Source: an uncultured bacterium
GTDB lineage: Bacteria > Nitrospirota > Thermodesulfovibrionia > Thermodesulfovibrionales > Thermodesulfovibrionaceae
Reading direction: 5' to 3'
Assembly (NCBI GenBank): GCA_937924475.1
Contig: CALDSV010000001.1
Location: 1 to 51,272, forward strand
Length of the DNA stretch: 51,272 nt
Shown: piece by piece, positions 8,514-17,123 of the stretch
Numbering within the stretch: position 1 is the first letter of the stretch
Layout: each line of letters starts with the position of its first letter
Made by a program: the position numbers and the translations under genes
The notes under the pieces: model-generated
What the model was told of the DNA's origin: nothing
Seen by the model: only the letters and a program-made list of their open reading frames with translations
The model's database searches: none

Positions 8514-11342
8514 CTAAGATATTTCTTCAATTACTTCAAGATTCTTTTTTATTTTATCACTTCTTATCAAAAGCTCTTCATATTTTATTTTATCTTTCTC
8601 CACCACTTCCTTGGGAGCGTTTCTAATGAAGTCTTCGTTCATTAGTTTTTTATTTAAAAATTTTATATCCTCTTCAGTTTTCTGAAGCTCCTTTGTAAGT
8701 CTTCTTTTTTCTTGACCAATATCAATAAGATCTTTCAATGGTATGTAAATCTCATAATCTCTTTGTACATACATAGCTGAACCTTTTTGTCTAACTATCT
8801 CCTTGGCTATGTTAACCTTACTTGATTTAGCAAGTTTCATTATGAATTTTGAGCCATATCTAAGAATTTCTTCTACTTCCTTTGTTAAAGGCTTTATAAA
8901 AACTTCAATATTTAAAGCAGGAGAAATGTTTAATTCGCCTCTAATGCTTCTTATTCCTGATATAGCATCAATTATATAAGCCATCTTTTTTAGAGCTTCT
9001 TCATCTTTGTTCAAGTTTTTCACAGTGGGATAGGAGGAAATCATGATGGATTTTTCTTTTTTCAAAATATTAAGCCAAATTTCCTCGGTAACAAAAGGCA
9101 TAAAAGGATGAAGGAGTTTAAGAATGTTTTCAAATACAAAGAAAAGACAATTTACAGTGTCTTCCTTGTCTTCCTCTTGAGAATACAAAACAACTTTTGA
9201 AAGCTCAATATACCAATCACAAAATTCATGCCATAGAAAATGGTAAATTGCTCCAGAGGCATCATTAAATCTGTAAGCTTCTAACGCTCTATTTGTCTCG
9301 TTAATGGTATCATATAGTTTTGATAAAATCCATTTATCTTTTAAGCTTTGTACTTCCTCCACATTAATTCTCTCTTTAGTCCTAAAATGGCTAAAAGTCA
9401 TGATGAATTTTAGAGCATTCCAAATCTTATTTATAAAATGTCTGTAGCCTTCTACTCTTTCTTCTGAAAATTTTATGTCTCTTCCCTGAGCTGCAAAAGC
9501 TGCTAAGGTAAACCTAAAAGCATCAGCACCATATTTATCAATCATTACAAGGGGGTCTATGACATTTCCCTTTGATTTGCTCATTTTTTGCCCTTTAGAA
9601 TCCCTCACAAGAGCATGGATATATACATCTCTAAAGGGAACATCATGCATAAATTTCATACCCATCATAATCATTCTTGCGACCCAGAAAAATATTATGT
9701 CAAAACCTGTTACAAGAACATCGGTGGGATAAAATCTCTTTAAATCCTCTGTTTTTTCAGGCCATCCAAGCGTTGAAAATGGCCATAAGGCTGAAGAAAA
9801 CCAAGTATCAAGCACATCAGGATCTTGAATTATCTCTTCACTTCCACATTGAGGGCATGCTTTAATTTCCTGTCTGCTTGCAAAGGGTATAATTTCTTTT
9901 GGAATTTTTATAATTTTTGCTCTCTGCTCTATCTCTTCTTTTGAAATTCCAAGGTTTCTTAATTCATTAAAACTTCCTCCCCATATCTCCTTGCCATTTA
10001 GTGTAACTGGCTTGTAAAAAAGAATCTCTATCAAATCACCTTGCTGTATACCATCATCAGTTTTGCATTTTGTGCAATACCATACAGGAATTCTATGCCC
10101 CCACCAAAGTTGACGGGATATGCACCAGTCTTTGATATCTCGCATCCAGGCGTAATAGTTGTTTACCCATCCTTCAGGAACAAATCTTATTTTACCTTCT
10201 TCAACAACCCTTACTGCCTCCTCTGCCAGAGGTTTAATCTTCACATACCACTGAACTGTCTGGAAAGGTTCTATTACTGTTTTACATCTATAGCAATGAC
10301 CTACTGAATGTTTATGTTTCTCAATCCTTTCAAGAAGCCCAAGCTCTGTTAAATCATTTATTATTCTTTTCCTTGCTTCATACCTGTCTAATCCTCTGTA
10401 ATTACCCGCTTGTTCAGTCATTTTACCATCTTCATCTATGACACAAACATAAGGAAGATTATTTCGCTGAGCAACTTCAGCATCATTAAAATCATGGGAA
10501 GGCGTTATTTTTACCGCACCTGTTCCAAATTCCATATCAACGGAACCATCAGAAATTATAGGGATTTCTCTATTAATAAGGGGCAGTATAAGGGTTTTCC
10601 CAATAAAATTTTTGTATCTTTTGTCTTCAGGATTTACAGCTACTGCAGTGTCTCCAAGCATTGTCTCTGGTCTTGTAGTTGCAACAGTAATGTATTTATC
10701 AGGCTCATCTTTAAAAGGATATTTGATATAATAAAGCTTCCCTTCTGCTTCTTCGTGCTCAACCTCAAGGTCTGACAAAGCAGTATGACATCTTGGGCAC
10801 CAGTTAATGAGCCTTAAATCTCTATATATTAATCCCTCTTCAAAAAGCCTTATAAAAACCTCTTTAACAGCCTTACTTAACCCTTCATCCATAGTGAAAC
10901 GAAGACGTGACCAGTCGCATGATGCACCTATTCTTTTAAGTTGATCTATTATTCTTCCACCACAAGATTCTTTCCATTGCCATACTCTCATTAGAAATGC
11001 ATCTCTTCCCAAAATATATCTATCTAAACCTTCCTGAAGAAGTTGTCTCTCCACTACATTCTGGGTGGCAATACCGGCATGATCTGTTCCAGGAATCCAT
11101 AAAGCAGCATAACCAAGCATCCTTTTCCAGCGGATTAAGATATCCTGTAATGTGGCATTTAAAGCATGTCCCATGTGAAGAGTTCCTGTAACATTAGGTG
11201 GTGGAATAACTATGCAATAGCAGGGTTGGTTAGACTCTACTGGAGGGGTAAAATATCCTTTTTCATGCCAAAAATTATAAAGCTTTGTCTCAATTTTTTC
11301 AGGATTATAAGTTTCTGAAATAGAAAAATTTCCATCAACCAT
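8514..11342 (-). CDS. valS: Valyl-tRNA synthetase
   Basis: Class I aminoacyl-tRNA synthetase charging tRNA-Val. It has 942 residues with the HIGH-type motif HMGH at 56-59, an editing (CP1) domain, the KMSKS motif (QKMSKSKGN) and a C-terminal coiled-coil arm rich in K and E, as in ValS. A TTG at 11357 is in frame, but the ATG at 11340-11342 has a good GGAG 8 nt upstream and is preferred. The start overlaps the 3' end of the receiver-domain gene by 8 nt. Placement behind lipid-transport genes is unusual, but the gene itself looks ordinary. Confidence 0.97.
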   Translation of the reverse strand: MVDGNFSISETYNPEKIETKLYNFWHEKGYFTPPVESNQPCYCIVIPPPNVTGTLHMGHALNATLQDILIRWKRMLGYAALWIPGTDHAGIATQNVVERQLLQEGLDRYILGRDAFLMRVWQWKESCGGRIIDQLKRIGASCDWSRLRFTMDEGLSKAVKEVFIRLFEEGLIYRDLRLINWCPRCHTALSDLEVEHEEAEGKLYYIKYPFKDEPDKYITVATTRPETMLGDTAVAVNPEDKRYKNFIGKTLILPLINREIPIISDGSVDMEFGTGAVKITPSHDFNDAEVAQRNNLPYVCVIDEDGKMTEQAGNYRGLDRYEARKRIINDLTELGLLERIEKHKHSVGHCYRCKTVIEPFQTVQWYVKIKPLAEEAVRVVEEGKIRFVPEGWVNNYYAWMRDIKDWCISRQLWWGHRIPVWYCTKCKTDDGIQQGDLIEILFYKPVTLNGKEIWGGSFNELRNLGISKEEIEQRAKIIKIPKEIIPFASRQEIKACPQCGSEEIIQDPDVLDTWFSSALWPFSTLGWPEKTEDLKRFYPTDVLVTGFDIIFFWVARMIMMGMKFMHDVPFRDVYIHALVRDSKGQKMSKSKGNVIDPLVMIDKYGADAFRFTLAAFAAQGRDIKFSEERVEGYRHFINKIWNALKFIMTFSHFRTKERINVEEVQSLKDKWILSKLYDTINETNRALEAYRFNDASGAIYHFLWHEFCDWYIELSKVVLYSQEEDKEDTVNCLFFVFENILKLLHPFMPFVTEEIWLNILKKEKSIMISSYPTVKNLNKDEEALKKMAYIIDAISGIRSIRGELNISPALNIEVFIKPLTKEVEEILRYGSKFIMKLAKSSKVNIAKEIVRQKGSAMYVQRDYEIYIPLKDLIDIGQEKRRLTKELQKTEEDIKFLNKKLMNEDFIRNAPKEVVEKDKIKYEELLIRSDKIKKNLEVIEEIS

Positions 11343-11847
11343 TTCTTTTCTCCACAACCTCCATGAATTGTTTAAAAATATTTAAAACCTCCCTCTTTAC
11401 TTCATCCCTTATGAAAGGTTTTAAACTATCAGTACTATAAGAAAATTGACTTTTGTCTATCATTTCTGATTCTTTTATCTTTATTGAAACAAAAGGTTTA
11501 AAAAAGGATTCTATTTTTTCTACTGCCACCTCTTTAGGCACTGGTTTAACTATATAGTGAATACCTAAGTTTTTTAACCTCTCTAAATCTATAGTGGAAT
11601 AAAAATTTAGAACTAATAAAATGGGTGTAAGAAGGGAGTGTTTCTCTCTTATCCTTATACAAAAATCAAGAGTCTCTGTTTCTGCAAAGTTTTCATCTAA
11701 AACTATTAAAGAAGGATTTATTCTGTCATAGTTCCTTATAAAGTCATCAGCATCACTAATTTCTTTAACTCTTATATCAAGACTGAGAGAATCTCTAATC
11801 ATCCTATATAAAACCTTATTTTTTTCAAGTAAAACAATGGTTTTCAT
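11335..11847 (-). CDS. Degenerate receiver-domain protein
   Basis: A 170-residue protein with a CheY-like receiver in residues 1-115. The phospho-acceptor position is kept (VLDENF, about D52) and so is the conserved lysine (VKPV). The acidic pair after strand 1 is replaced by EKN (LLEKNK), so magnesium binding and ordinary phosphorylation are doubtful. The C-terminal 50 residues form a helical tail with no recognised output domain. It starts one base after mlaC, with GGGAG upstream, and ends inside the start region of valS. It could be a phosphorylation-independent adaptor. The function is unknown. Confidence 0.8.
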   Translation of the reverse strand: MKTIVLLEKNKVLYRMIRDSLSLDIRVKEISDADDFIRNYDRINPSLIVLDENFAETETLDFCIRIREKHSLLTPILLVLNFYSTIDLERLKNLGIHYIVKPVPKEVAVEKIESFFKPFVSIKIKESEMIDKSQFSYSTDSLKPFIRDEVKREVLNIFKQFMEVVEKRNG

Positions 11848-12462
11848 TTATTTCTCCCTTAAAAGTTCCTCTTGTTGTTTTGCTTTCATTCTTTTAATAA
11901 GCTCCTGATAGGATTGATTCCTGATTATTTTATTAAATTGAGAGCGATAATTACTAACCAGACTTACACCTTCAATTACCACATCATATACCTTCCAATC
12001 CTTGCCATCAAAATAAAATTTGTAATCTATAGGAATTTCCTTTTTGTCACTGGTAACTATTTTTGTCTTAACTTCTGCATATTTATTTTCGATCTTTTCA
12101 TCATAGTAAATTATTTTTTCATCAGTATATGATTCAATTTTACCCACATAGGATCTCTCTAATAAATCCCTGTAAAGCTCTGTAAATTCCTTTTTTTCTT
12201 GAGGAGTTCTCTCACGCCAATAGATTCCCAAGGAACGTTTTGACATCTCTTCAAAATCAAAGACCTTACTTATTTCATGTCTTAAAGCCGCTCTTCTTTT
12301 TTGTGTATTTTCCTTACCTTTAAATTTTGGATCCTTTACAATTTGTAAGACACTGTCAATTGTTTTTTTTATCTGTTCCTTAGGTGAGGTAGCTGAAAAG
12401 GAAATATTTAAATTAAAAAATAAAAGTATTAATGAGAAAATGATAACATCTCTAATCATCAT
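11848..12462 (-). CDS. mlaC: MlaC-family periplasmic phospholipid-binding protein
   Basis: A 204-residue member of the MlaC/Ttg2D (toluene tolerance) family, the soluble periplasmic lipid shuttle between inner-membrane MlaFED and the outer membrane. A Sec signal peptide (about residues 1-23, ending SFSA) is followed by the typical helical domain (FDFEEMSKRSLG) and a beta sheet (IDYKFYFDGKDWKVYDVVIEGVS split over about 145-170). The ATG overlaps the tolC stop by one base. Family is clear from the fold signature and from mlaE, mlaF and mlaD in the same operon. The direction of lipid transport cannot be read from sequence. Confidence 0.9.
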   Translation of the reverse strand: MMIRDVIIFSLILLFFNLNISFSATSPKEQIKKTIDSVLQIVKDPKFKGKENTQKRRAALRHEISKVFDFEEMSKRSLGIYWRERTPQEKKEFTELYRDLLERSYVGKIESYTDEKIIYYDEKIENKYAEVKTKIVTSDKKEIPIDYKFYFDGKDWKVYDVVIEGVSLVSNYRSQFNKIIRNQSYQELIKRMKAKQQEELLREK

Positions 12463-13826
12463 TACTTCTCCTCCCTTTCCTCTTTATCAAATCCCGATGC
12501 ATGTAGTAAATTTGCCAATGCCATTTTTTGGTTATAGAGAGATTTCAATTGATTTATTCTCGTTGTTGCATAGGCAAGAACTGCATCTGCTAAATCCTTA
12601 GTCTCTCCAATTCCCATGTCAAGGTTAGCATCAGCAGTTACAAACCATTTTCTGGCATTCTGATAAGCCTCTTCCATGTCTTTTGCGCTCTTGGTTGCTT
12701 CCAAATACTCTAAATAAGCCTTTGTAATCTGAACTGGAATACCTTTCTCAGCAAGCTTTTTTTTCTCAAGAATCTTTTCATATTCTATTTGGGCTTCTTT
12801 TATTTTACCCTTAGTGATTCCAAAATCAATATTGAGTTTCATTCCTAAGACAACAGCCATATATGAAGAGTTTAAAGGATCGGTAATATATGGATTATAA
12901 ATTCTATCCCTGTTAGTAGCACTTGAAAAATTGCCCTTCAATAGAGCAAAAATTTGAGGATAAAGATTACTCTTTTCTACTTCTATAAGAGCTTCTTTTG
13001 CTTTGAGACCTTCTTTTATTTGAGTCATCTCTGGTCTCAAATTAAAAGCTTTATTAATCATCTCCTCTTTATTGATGTAAGCTTCTTCATATTGAAGAGG
13101 AAAGGTTAAAATATTAACTTTTTGAGATAAGGGAATACCTGTCATAAATTTAATTGCCTCTGTAAGGATTGCTTCGTTTTTCTCTATTTCATTTAAATTT
13201 CTATTTACTTCTCCAAGAAATGTTCTCAGTTTATAGAGAGTAAGTTCATCAGCAGAGGGTATATCCTTTTTTAAGTCTTCTTCAGTTTTCTTTATAGCTT
13301 TTTGAAGTTCATCTTTAATCTCTGTTGCCAGCGATTTTAAGTCTCTCACTAAAGCTAAACTCCAGTAAAGTTCTTTAGTTTTTAAGACTAATTCAGAACG
13401 TTTTTTTTCGAGCTCTGCCTCGGAGACTTTCATTCCTTGCTCTGCAGCAGTCCTGTAACCTGAGAGTTTTCCAAAAGTATAAATAGGCTGTATCACCTGC
13501 AGAGTGATCATGCCAAAAAGGCCATTGATAGTTGAAGACTTAACATCTGTCTTTATTTCAGGTGAAATAGCCTCTTTTTCTGCTTTGGGAGAAGGTCCTC
13601 CAAGAGCCATAAGCTCGATTTGAGGTAAAAGAGCACTTTCAGCTTGACTGAGTTTTGCTTTATAAATTTCAATATTTTTTTTGTATTCACCTATCTCAGG
13701 ATGAAATTTAATAACTCTATCAATACAAGCTTTTAGATCAAGAGTAATCACATCATCAGCATGACAGATTCCTGTAAATAAAAAAAATCCAAGAATTAAT
13801 AAAGTTTTAAATTTTACCGAAAACAT
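12462..13826 (-). CDS. TolC-family outer-membrane channel protein
   Basis: A 454-residue outer-membrane efflux protein with a signal peptide (cleavage near CHA-DD, about residue 24) and two repeats of the TolC pattern: long coiled-coil helices rich in K/E (for example about 175-225 and 340-390) separated by beta segments. TolC proteins form trimeric channel-tunnels through the outer membrane. The ATG overlaps the mlaD stop region by 20 nt, and the stop overlaps mlaC by one base, so it belongs firmly to this mla operon. No RND or MFS pump genes are nearby. Its position suggests a partner for lipid traffic, which is inference. Confidence 0.9.
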   Translation of the reverse strand: MFSVKFKTLLILGFFLFTGICHADDVITLDLKACIDRVIKFHPEIGEYKKNIEIYKAKLSQAESALLPQIELMALGGPSPKAEKEAISPEIKTDVKSSTINGLFGMITLQVIQPIYTFGKLSGYRTAAEQGMKVSEAELEKKRSELVLKTKELYWSLALVRDLKSLATEIKDELQKAIKKTEEDLKKDIPSADELTLYKLRTFLGEVNRNLNEIEKNEAILTEAIKFMTGIPLSQKVNILTFPLQYEEAYINKEEMINKAFNLRPEMTQIKEGLKAKEALIEVEKSNLYPQIFALLKGNFSSATNRDRIYNPYITDPLNSSYMAVVLGMKLNIDFGITKGKIKEAQIEYEKILEKKKLAEKGIPVQITKAYLEYLEATKSAKDMEEAYQNARKWFVTADANLDMGIGETKDLADAVLAYATTRINQLKSLYNQKMALANLLHASGFDKEEREEK

Positions 13827-14253
13827 ACTTAGATAACACCTCCTCTATGTCTATTGATGATTCTGTTTCTCTAATTTTATCTCCCTTAGCTAAAAATTGA
13901 TCAGATCCTCCTGGTGTAATCTGGATATATTTCTCTCCAATAAGTCCCTTAGTTCTAACAGATGCTATTGAATCTTCTGGGATTTTAATAGAACTGTCAA
14001 TCTTAATTGAAACCACTGCATGATATTTTTCATTAATTTCAATTTTTTCAACAGATCCCACAGGAACGCCTGCAATTTCAACAATAGAGCCTTTCTTGAT
14101 TCCTCCTACCTTATCAAACTCAGCATACAAGGTATAAGCTCCAGTAGAAAAGAGATTAACTTTGCCAAGCTTAAAGGAAAGATAACCTAAAGCTATAATC
14201 CCTATAAAAACAAATAGGCCCACAGCTATTTCAAGATTTTCCCTTTTCATCAT
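13807..14253 (-). CDS. mlaD: MlaD-family MCE-domain lipid transport protein
   Basis: A 148-residue inner-membrane-anchored protein with an N-terminal transmembrane helix (about 10-27) and one MCE domain (about 38-115; GIKKGSIVEIAGVPVGSVEKI is the core motif). MCE proteins form hexameric rings that carry lipids across the periplasm and dock on MlaE. It is slightly shorter than E. coli MlaD (183), lacking part of the C-terminal tail. It lies 7 nt after mlaF and overlaps the TolC-family gene. Confidence 0.93.
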   Translation of the reverse strand: MMKRENLEIAVGLFVFIGIIALGYLSFKLGKVNLFSTGAYTLYAEFDKVGGIKKGSIVEIAGVPVGSVEKIEINEKYHAVVSIKIDSSIKIPEDSIASVRTKGLIGEKYIQITPGGSDQFLAKGDKIRETESSIDIEEVLSKYVFGKI

Positions 14254-14260
14254 TACCTCC

Positions 14261-14986
14261 CTATTCTATTCCCATTATAAATTTTTTTACAATAATGTTC
14301 TCACTCTCCTGAATCTCTTGCGGAGTTCCTACCTCCACTATGGTCCCTTCATGAAGAAGAGCAACAGTATCGGAAATTTCAAATATTTCAGGAATTTCAT
14401 GACTAATTATTAGGCCTGTAAAACCATACTGCTTCTGAGTATTTTTAATAAGTTTATGGATGGAACGGACTAAAATTGGATCAAGTCCAGTAGTGGGTTC
14501 ATCAAAAAGTATTATCTTGGGCTTTCCAATAAGCGCTCTGGCAAGAGCAACTCTTTTACGCATTCCTCCACTTAGTTCTGCTGGATATTTATATTCCATA
14601 CCATCTAATCCAACATCATGAAGAGACTTCAGCACAGCCTCATGAATTATGTTTTTGTCAAGCTTTGTTTTCTCTCTCAAGGGAAAGGCAACATTTTCAT
14701 AAACTGTCATGGAATCAAAAAGTGCTCCTCCCTGAAACACTACTCCTATTTGGCTTCTTATTTGATCAAGCTTATTGCCTTTGAGCTTAGTAATATCCTC
14801 TCCCTTTATGAAAATGCTTCCTCTGTCAGGCTTTAGTAACCCCACTATATGTTTCAAGAGTACTGATTTACCTCCCCCGCTTCTTCCTATAATTGCTGTT
14901 ACCTGTCCTTCTTGGATTACAAGATTAACACCTCTTAAAACTTCTTGTTTTCCAAAAGATTTATAAAGGTCTTTAATCTCAATCAT
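14261..14986 (-). CDS. mlaF: MlaF-type ABC transporter ATPase
   Basis: The 241-residue cytoplasmic ATPase of the Mla lipid ABC transporter. Walker A is GRSGGGKSVLLKHI, the signature is ELSGGMRKRVALARAL and Walker B is PKIILFDEPTTGLD, followed by the H-loop (ISHEI). The start is placed at the ATG 14984-14986, which overlaps the mlaE stop as ATGA, rather than at an in-frame codon 30 nt upstream; GGAG lies about 11 nt before it. The mlaE-mlaF-mlaD order matches other Gram-negative bacteria. Confidence 0.95.
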   Translation of the reverse strand: MIEIKDLYKSFGKQEVLRGVNLVIQEGQVTAIIGRSGGGKSVLLKHIVGLLKPDRGSIFIKGEDITKLKGNKLDQIRSQIGVVFQGGALFDSMTVYENVAFPLREKTKLDKNIIHEAVLKSLHDVGLDGMEYKYPAELSGGMRKRVALARALIGKPKIILFDEPTTGLDPILVRSIHKLIKNTQKQYGFTGLIISHEIPEIFEISDTVALLHEGTIVEVGTPQEIQESENIIVKKFIMGIE

Positions 14987-15753
14987 AAAAGAAAAGCTCC
15001 CAGCATGTAGTCCCACAAAAGAATTACCACTGAAGAGAGAACTACTGCATTGGTCGTTGCCTTACTAACACCTCTTGCACCATAACCTGCATTATAGCCC
15101 ATGAAAGTACAAATCCAACTTACAAGCAGTCCAAAGCTTAATGCTTTATATAAACCAATTCTAATGTCCTCCATATCAACATATAGTTCCATTTGTGCAA
15201 AGTATGTTCCTTCACTTAGCCCCAAGGCATGGACAGAAACTAAGTAACCACCATAAATTCCTATTAAATCAAATATTGCAGTCAGGAGGGGAAAAGTTAT
15301 TATGCCAGCAAGAATATTTGGAACAACTACATATTTCATAGGATTAACTGCCATAACGGTAAGCGCATCGATCTGTTCAGTAATCTTCATAATCCCTATT
15401 TCCGCAGTTATTGCTGAACCTGCCCTTCCTGTAACCATTAGAGCACATAGAACAGGACCAAGTTCTCTAATAAGAGAGAGAGCTACCACAGGACCTAATA
15501 GAGCTTCAGCTCCAAATTTGTTGAGAGCATAAAAACCCTGCAAAGCTAAAACCATACCACTAAAAGCACCGGTAAAAACAACAACTATCATGGACTTATT
15601 CCCGAAGAATCTTATCTGCTTCAATAAATTTTTAAATCTGAAAGGAGGAATTAGGAGATAATAGAATATCTCCATCAAAAATAAAAACATTTTTCCTAAA
15701 AAGACAAACAAATTTAAAACATTATTTCCTAAGTATCTAAAAATTGACTTCAT
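14983..15753 (-). CDS. mlaE: MlaE-type lipid ABC transporter permease
   Basis: A 256-residue inner-membrane permease of the MlaE/YrbE family with about five hydrophobic segments. The family stretch ALSLIRELGPVLCALMVTGR (about residues 90-109) and the EIG-M-TEQIDAL motif are present. It pairs with MlaF and docks the MlaD ring. It is the first gene of the twelve-gene run. Its promoter is very close (-10 ends 11 nt before the ATG) and no Shine-Dalgarno is visible, so the mRNA leader may be only about 5 nt. Confidence 0.95.
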   Translation of the reverse strand: MKSIFRYLGNNVLNLFVFLGKMFLFLMEIFYYLLIPPFRFKNLLKQIRFFGNKSMIVVVFTGAFSGMVLALQGFYALNKFGAEALLGPVVALSLIRELGPVLCALMVTGRAGSAITAEIGIMKITEQIDALTVMAVNPMKYVVVPNILAGIITFPLLTAIFDLIGIYGGYLVSVHALGLSEGTYFAQMELYVDMEDIRIGLYKALSFGLLVSWICTFMGYNAGYGARGVSKATTNAVVLSSVVILLWDYMLGAFLL

Positions 15754-15764
15754 TGAAGTTTTAA

Positions 15765-15792
15765 ATTATATCTTTTTCTATCCTTTTGTCAA
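15765..15792 (-). promoter_or_regulatory. Sigma70 promoter of the mla operon
   Basis: The minus strand has TTGACA (15787-15792), a 16-nt spacer and a perfect TATAAT (15765-15770). It is the best consensus promoter in the window. Predicted transcription starts about 5 nt before the mlaE ATG. Confidence 0.8.
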
Positions 15793-15910
15793 TACAAAAA
15801 CTCTATCAATTATTGTTAAAAAAAAGGTTGATTAAATATGGAAAAGGGAGTTTGTGCTAAGAGTCTTTTGTCTGAGGAGTATGCTTAAAAAGTTTAAGAG
15901 GATTTTAAAA

Positions 15911-15987
15911 TGGGGCGGATGACGGGACTCGAACCCGCAGCACCTGGAGCCACAGTCCAGTGCTCTAACCGTTGAGCTACATCCGCC
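15911..15987 (-). tRNA. tRNA-His (GTG)
   Basis: Cloverleaf on the minus strand with acceptor GCGGATG/CATCCGC, anticodon loop CTGTGGC (GTG) and T loop TTCGAGT. An extra G at -1 faces C73, the histidine identity feature, and the CCA end is encoded. It lies 2 nt after tRNA-Arg, so the two are probably cotranscribed. Confidence 0.96.
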
Positions 15988-15989
15988 AA

Positions 15990-16063
<74 letters not shown>

Positions 16064-16107
16064 AAGATAATATATTTTAAAAATTTTAACCCTTTTATTG
16101 CAATATG

Positions 16108-16116
16108 TGGTAAAAT
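16108..16116 (+). promoter_or_regulatory. Extended -10 element before the small zinc-ribbon gene
   Basis: TGGTAAAAT (TGN plus TAAAAT) ends 5 nt before the ATG at 16122. No good -35 is visible. If used, the transcript would begin at or next to the start codon. Confidence 0.45.
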
Positions 16117-16121
16117 CATTT

Positions 16122-16361
16122 ATGAAAAAAATATATGAGATTGAAGAAAAATGCAGCATCAAAGACAAATTTGGGAAATGCCTAATTCCTCTAAGATCTG
16201 CTCTGTTTTGCTTAGATTGTTTTACTATTCATATTCAAGATAGATGCCCTAATTGTTTATCTAATAACAACGTGAGACTCATGGAACTTTTTCTATCTGA
16301 ACCCGATGCCACAGATGAACAAATTAGGGAGAAAATTCACAAAAAATTCATTTCTCTGTAG
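16122..16361 (+). CDS. Small zinc-ribbon-like protein, unknown function
   Basis: A 79-residue product, not recognised. Two CxxC pairs (CLDC and CPNC, about residues 45-60, spaced 10 residues apart) suggest a zinc ribbon, with two further cysteines near residues 11 and 20. The C-terminal third is acidic and helical. The ATG at 16122 is preferred over a TTG at 16098 because an extended -10 lies directly in front; no Shine-Dalgarno is seen. It is the only plus-strand gene between the tRNAs and the cytochrome b operon and stands alone. The cysteine pattern supports a real gene, with moderate confidence. Confidence 0.6.
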   Translation: MKKIYEIEEKCSIKDKFGKCLIPLRSALFCLDCFTIHIQDRCPNCLSNNNVRLMELFLSEPDATDEQIREKIHKKFISL

Positions 16362-16466
16362 AGCTTTTTCTAACTTTTAACATTTTTTGTTGAAAACTAT
16401 GTTGAACCTCAAAAAAACCTCTGATAAAAAATAAATAAATTTTTACTTGCCCAAAATTATAGCAGT

Positions 16467-17123
16467 CTAATCTCTTTTAATCTTGTTATACCATAGAGCA
16501 TGTCTGTGCTTAGCATATTCCTCATCTACATAACCAGTAAACATGCTCTTCAAAAGAGGCCAATTTGAAGGAAAAATTAATACTGTAACTACATGAACTA
16601 TGAAGGCAAGCAAAAAAACAAAACCTGAAAGAGTATGAATTATAGTGTTTATGCTTTCAACTTCTGGAGAAAGTAGAATCCATTCCAAATTTTTTAAAAT
16701 TTTTATTATGCCTGTTATGAGGAGTAAAATTATGATAAATCCAATTCCCACATATGCAATTCTCTGTTCTGGTAGATATTTCTCTGAAGGTGGTTCTTTC
16801 CCTATGCCTATCATTGCCAATAAAACTTTAATACCATTTGAAATATCTCCCTTTTTGGGCAATAGAGCAAAATCTTTTCTTACTCCATGATAAAAAATAT
16901 GAAAAACAACACCACAAAGAAATACAATTGAAGCAAAGTAATGAATAAGAGTGACATTGTAAAAATCAGCAGTCCAGGCAAAACCTGGTATTTCACTAAT
17001 ATAATATCTTTTGTAAAGAGGTAAACAACCCAAACCTGTAAAGAGAAGTACAATACCTGACAGAGCAATACTCCAATGCTCTAAAAGTTCTATTTTATTG
17101 TGTCTTTTTATCTTACTTTTCAT
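16467..17123 (-). CDS. Cytochrome b subunit (formate dehydrogenase gamma-like)
   Basis: A 218-residue integral membrane protein with about four transmembrane helices and histidines suited to bind two b hemes: H16 in the first helix region, H61 and H74 in the second, and H165 and H178 toward the end. It resembles FdnI/FdoI-type cytochromes, which pass electrons from a periplasmic Fe-S subunit to menaquinone. The start overlaps the upstream ferredoxin gene by 11 nt. No catalytic subunit is encoded in this operon. Family is fairly certain; the physiological donor is unknown. Confidence 0.82.
   Translation of the reverse strand: MKSKIKRHNKIELLEHWSIALSGIVLLFTGLGCLPLYKRYYISEIPGFAWTADFYNVTLIHYFASIVFLCGVVFHIFYHGVRKDFALLPKKGDISNGIKVLLAMIGIGKEPPSEKYLPEQRIAYVGIGFIIILLLITGIIKILKNLEWILLSPEVESINTIIHTLSGFVFLLAFIVHVVTVLIFPSNWPLLKSMFTGYVDEEYAKHRHALWYNKIKRD

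Noticed and set aside
11340-11357. Longer valS start at a TTG codon
   Set aside because: The ATG at 11340-11342 has a proper GGAG spacing and the extra residues are not family-like.
15838-15888. 16-codon ORF upstream of the tRNAs on the plus strand
   Set aside because: No ribosome site and no recognisable content. The stretch 15793-15910 otherwise holds nothing I can support.
15880-15910. Terminator after tRNA-His
   Set aside because: CTTAAA/TTTAAG can pair on the minus strand, but the stem has almost no GC and no convincing T run.
16069-16103. Promoter of the tRNA pair on the minus strand
   Set aside because: TTGCAA (16098-16103) with TTAAAA at 17 nt or TATATT at 23 nt: neither spacing nor match is good enough.
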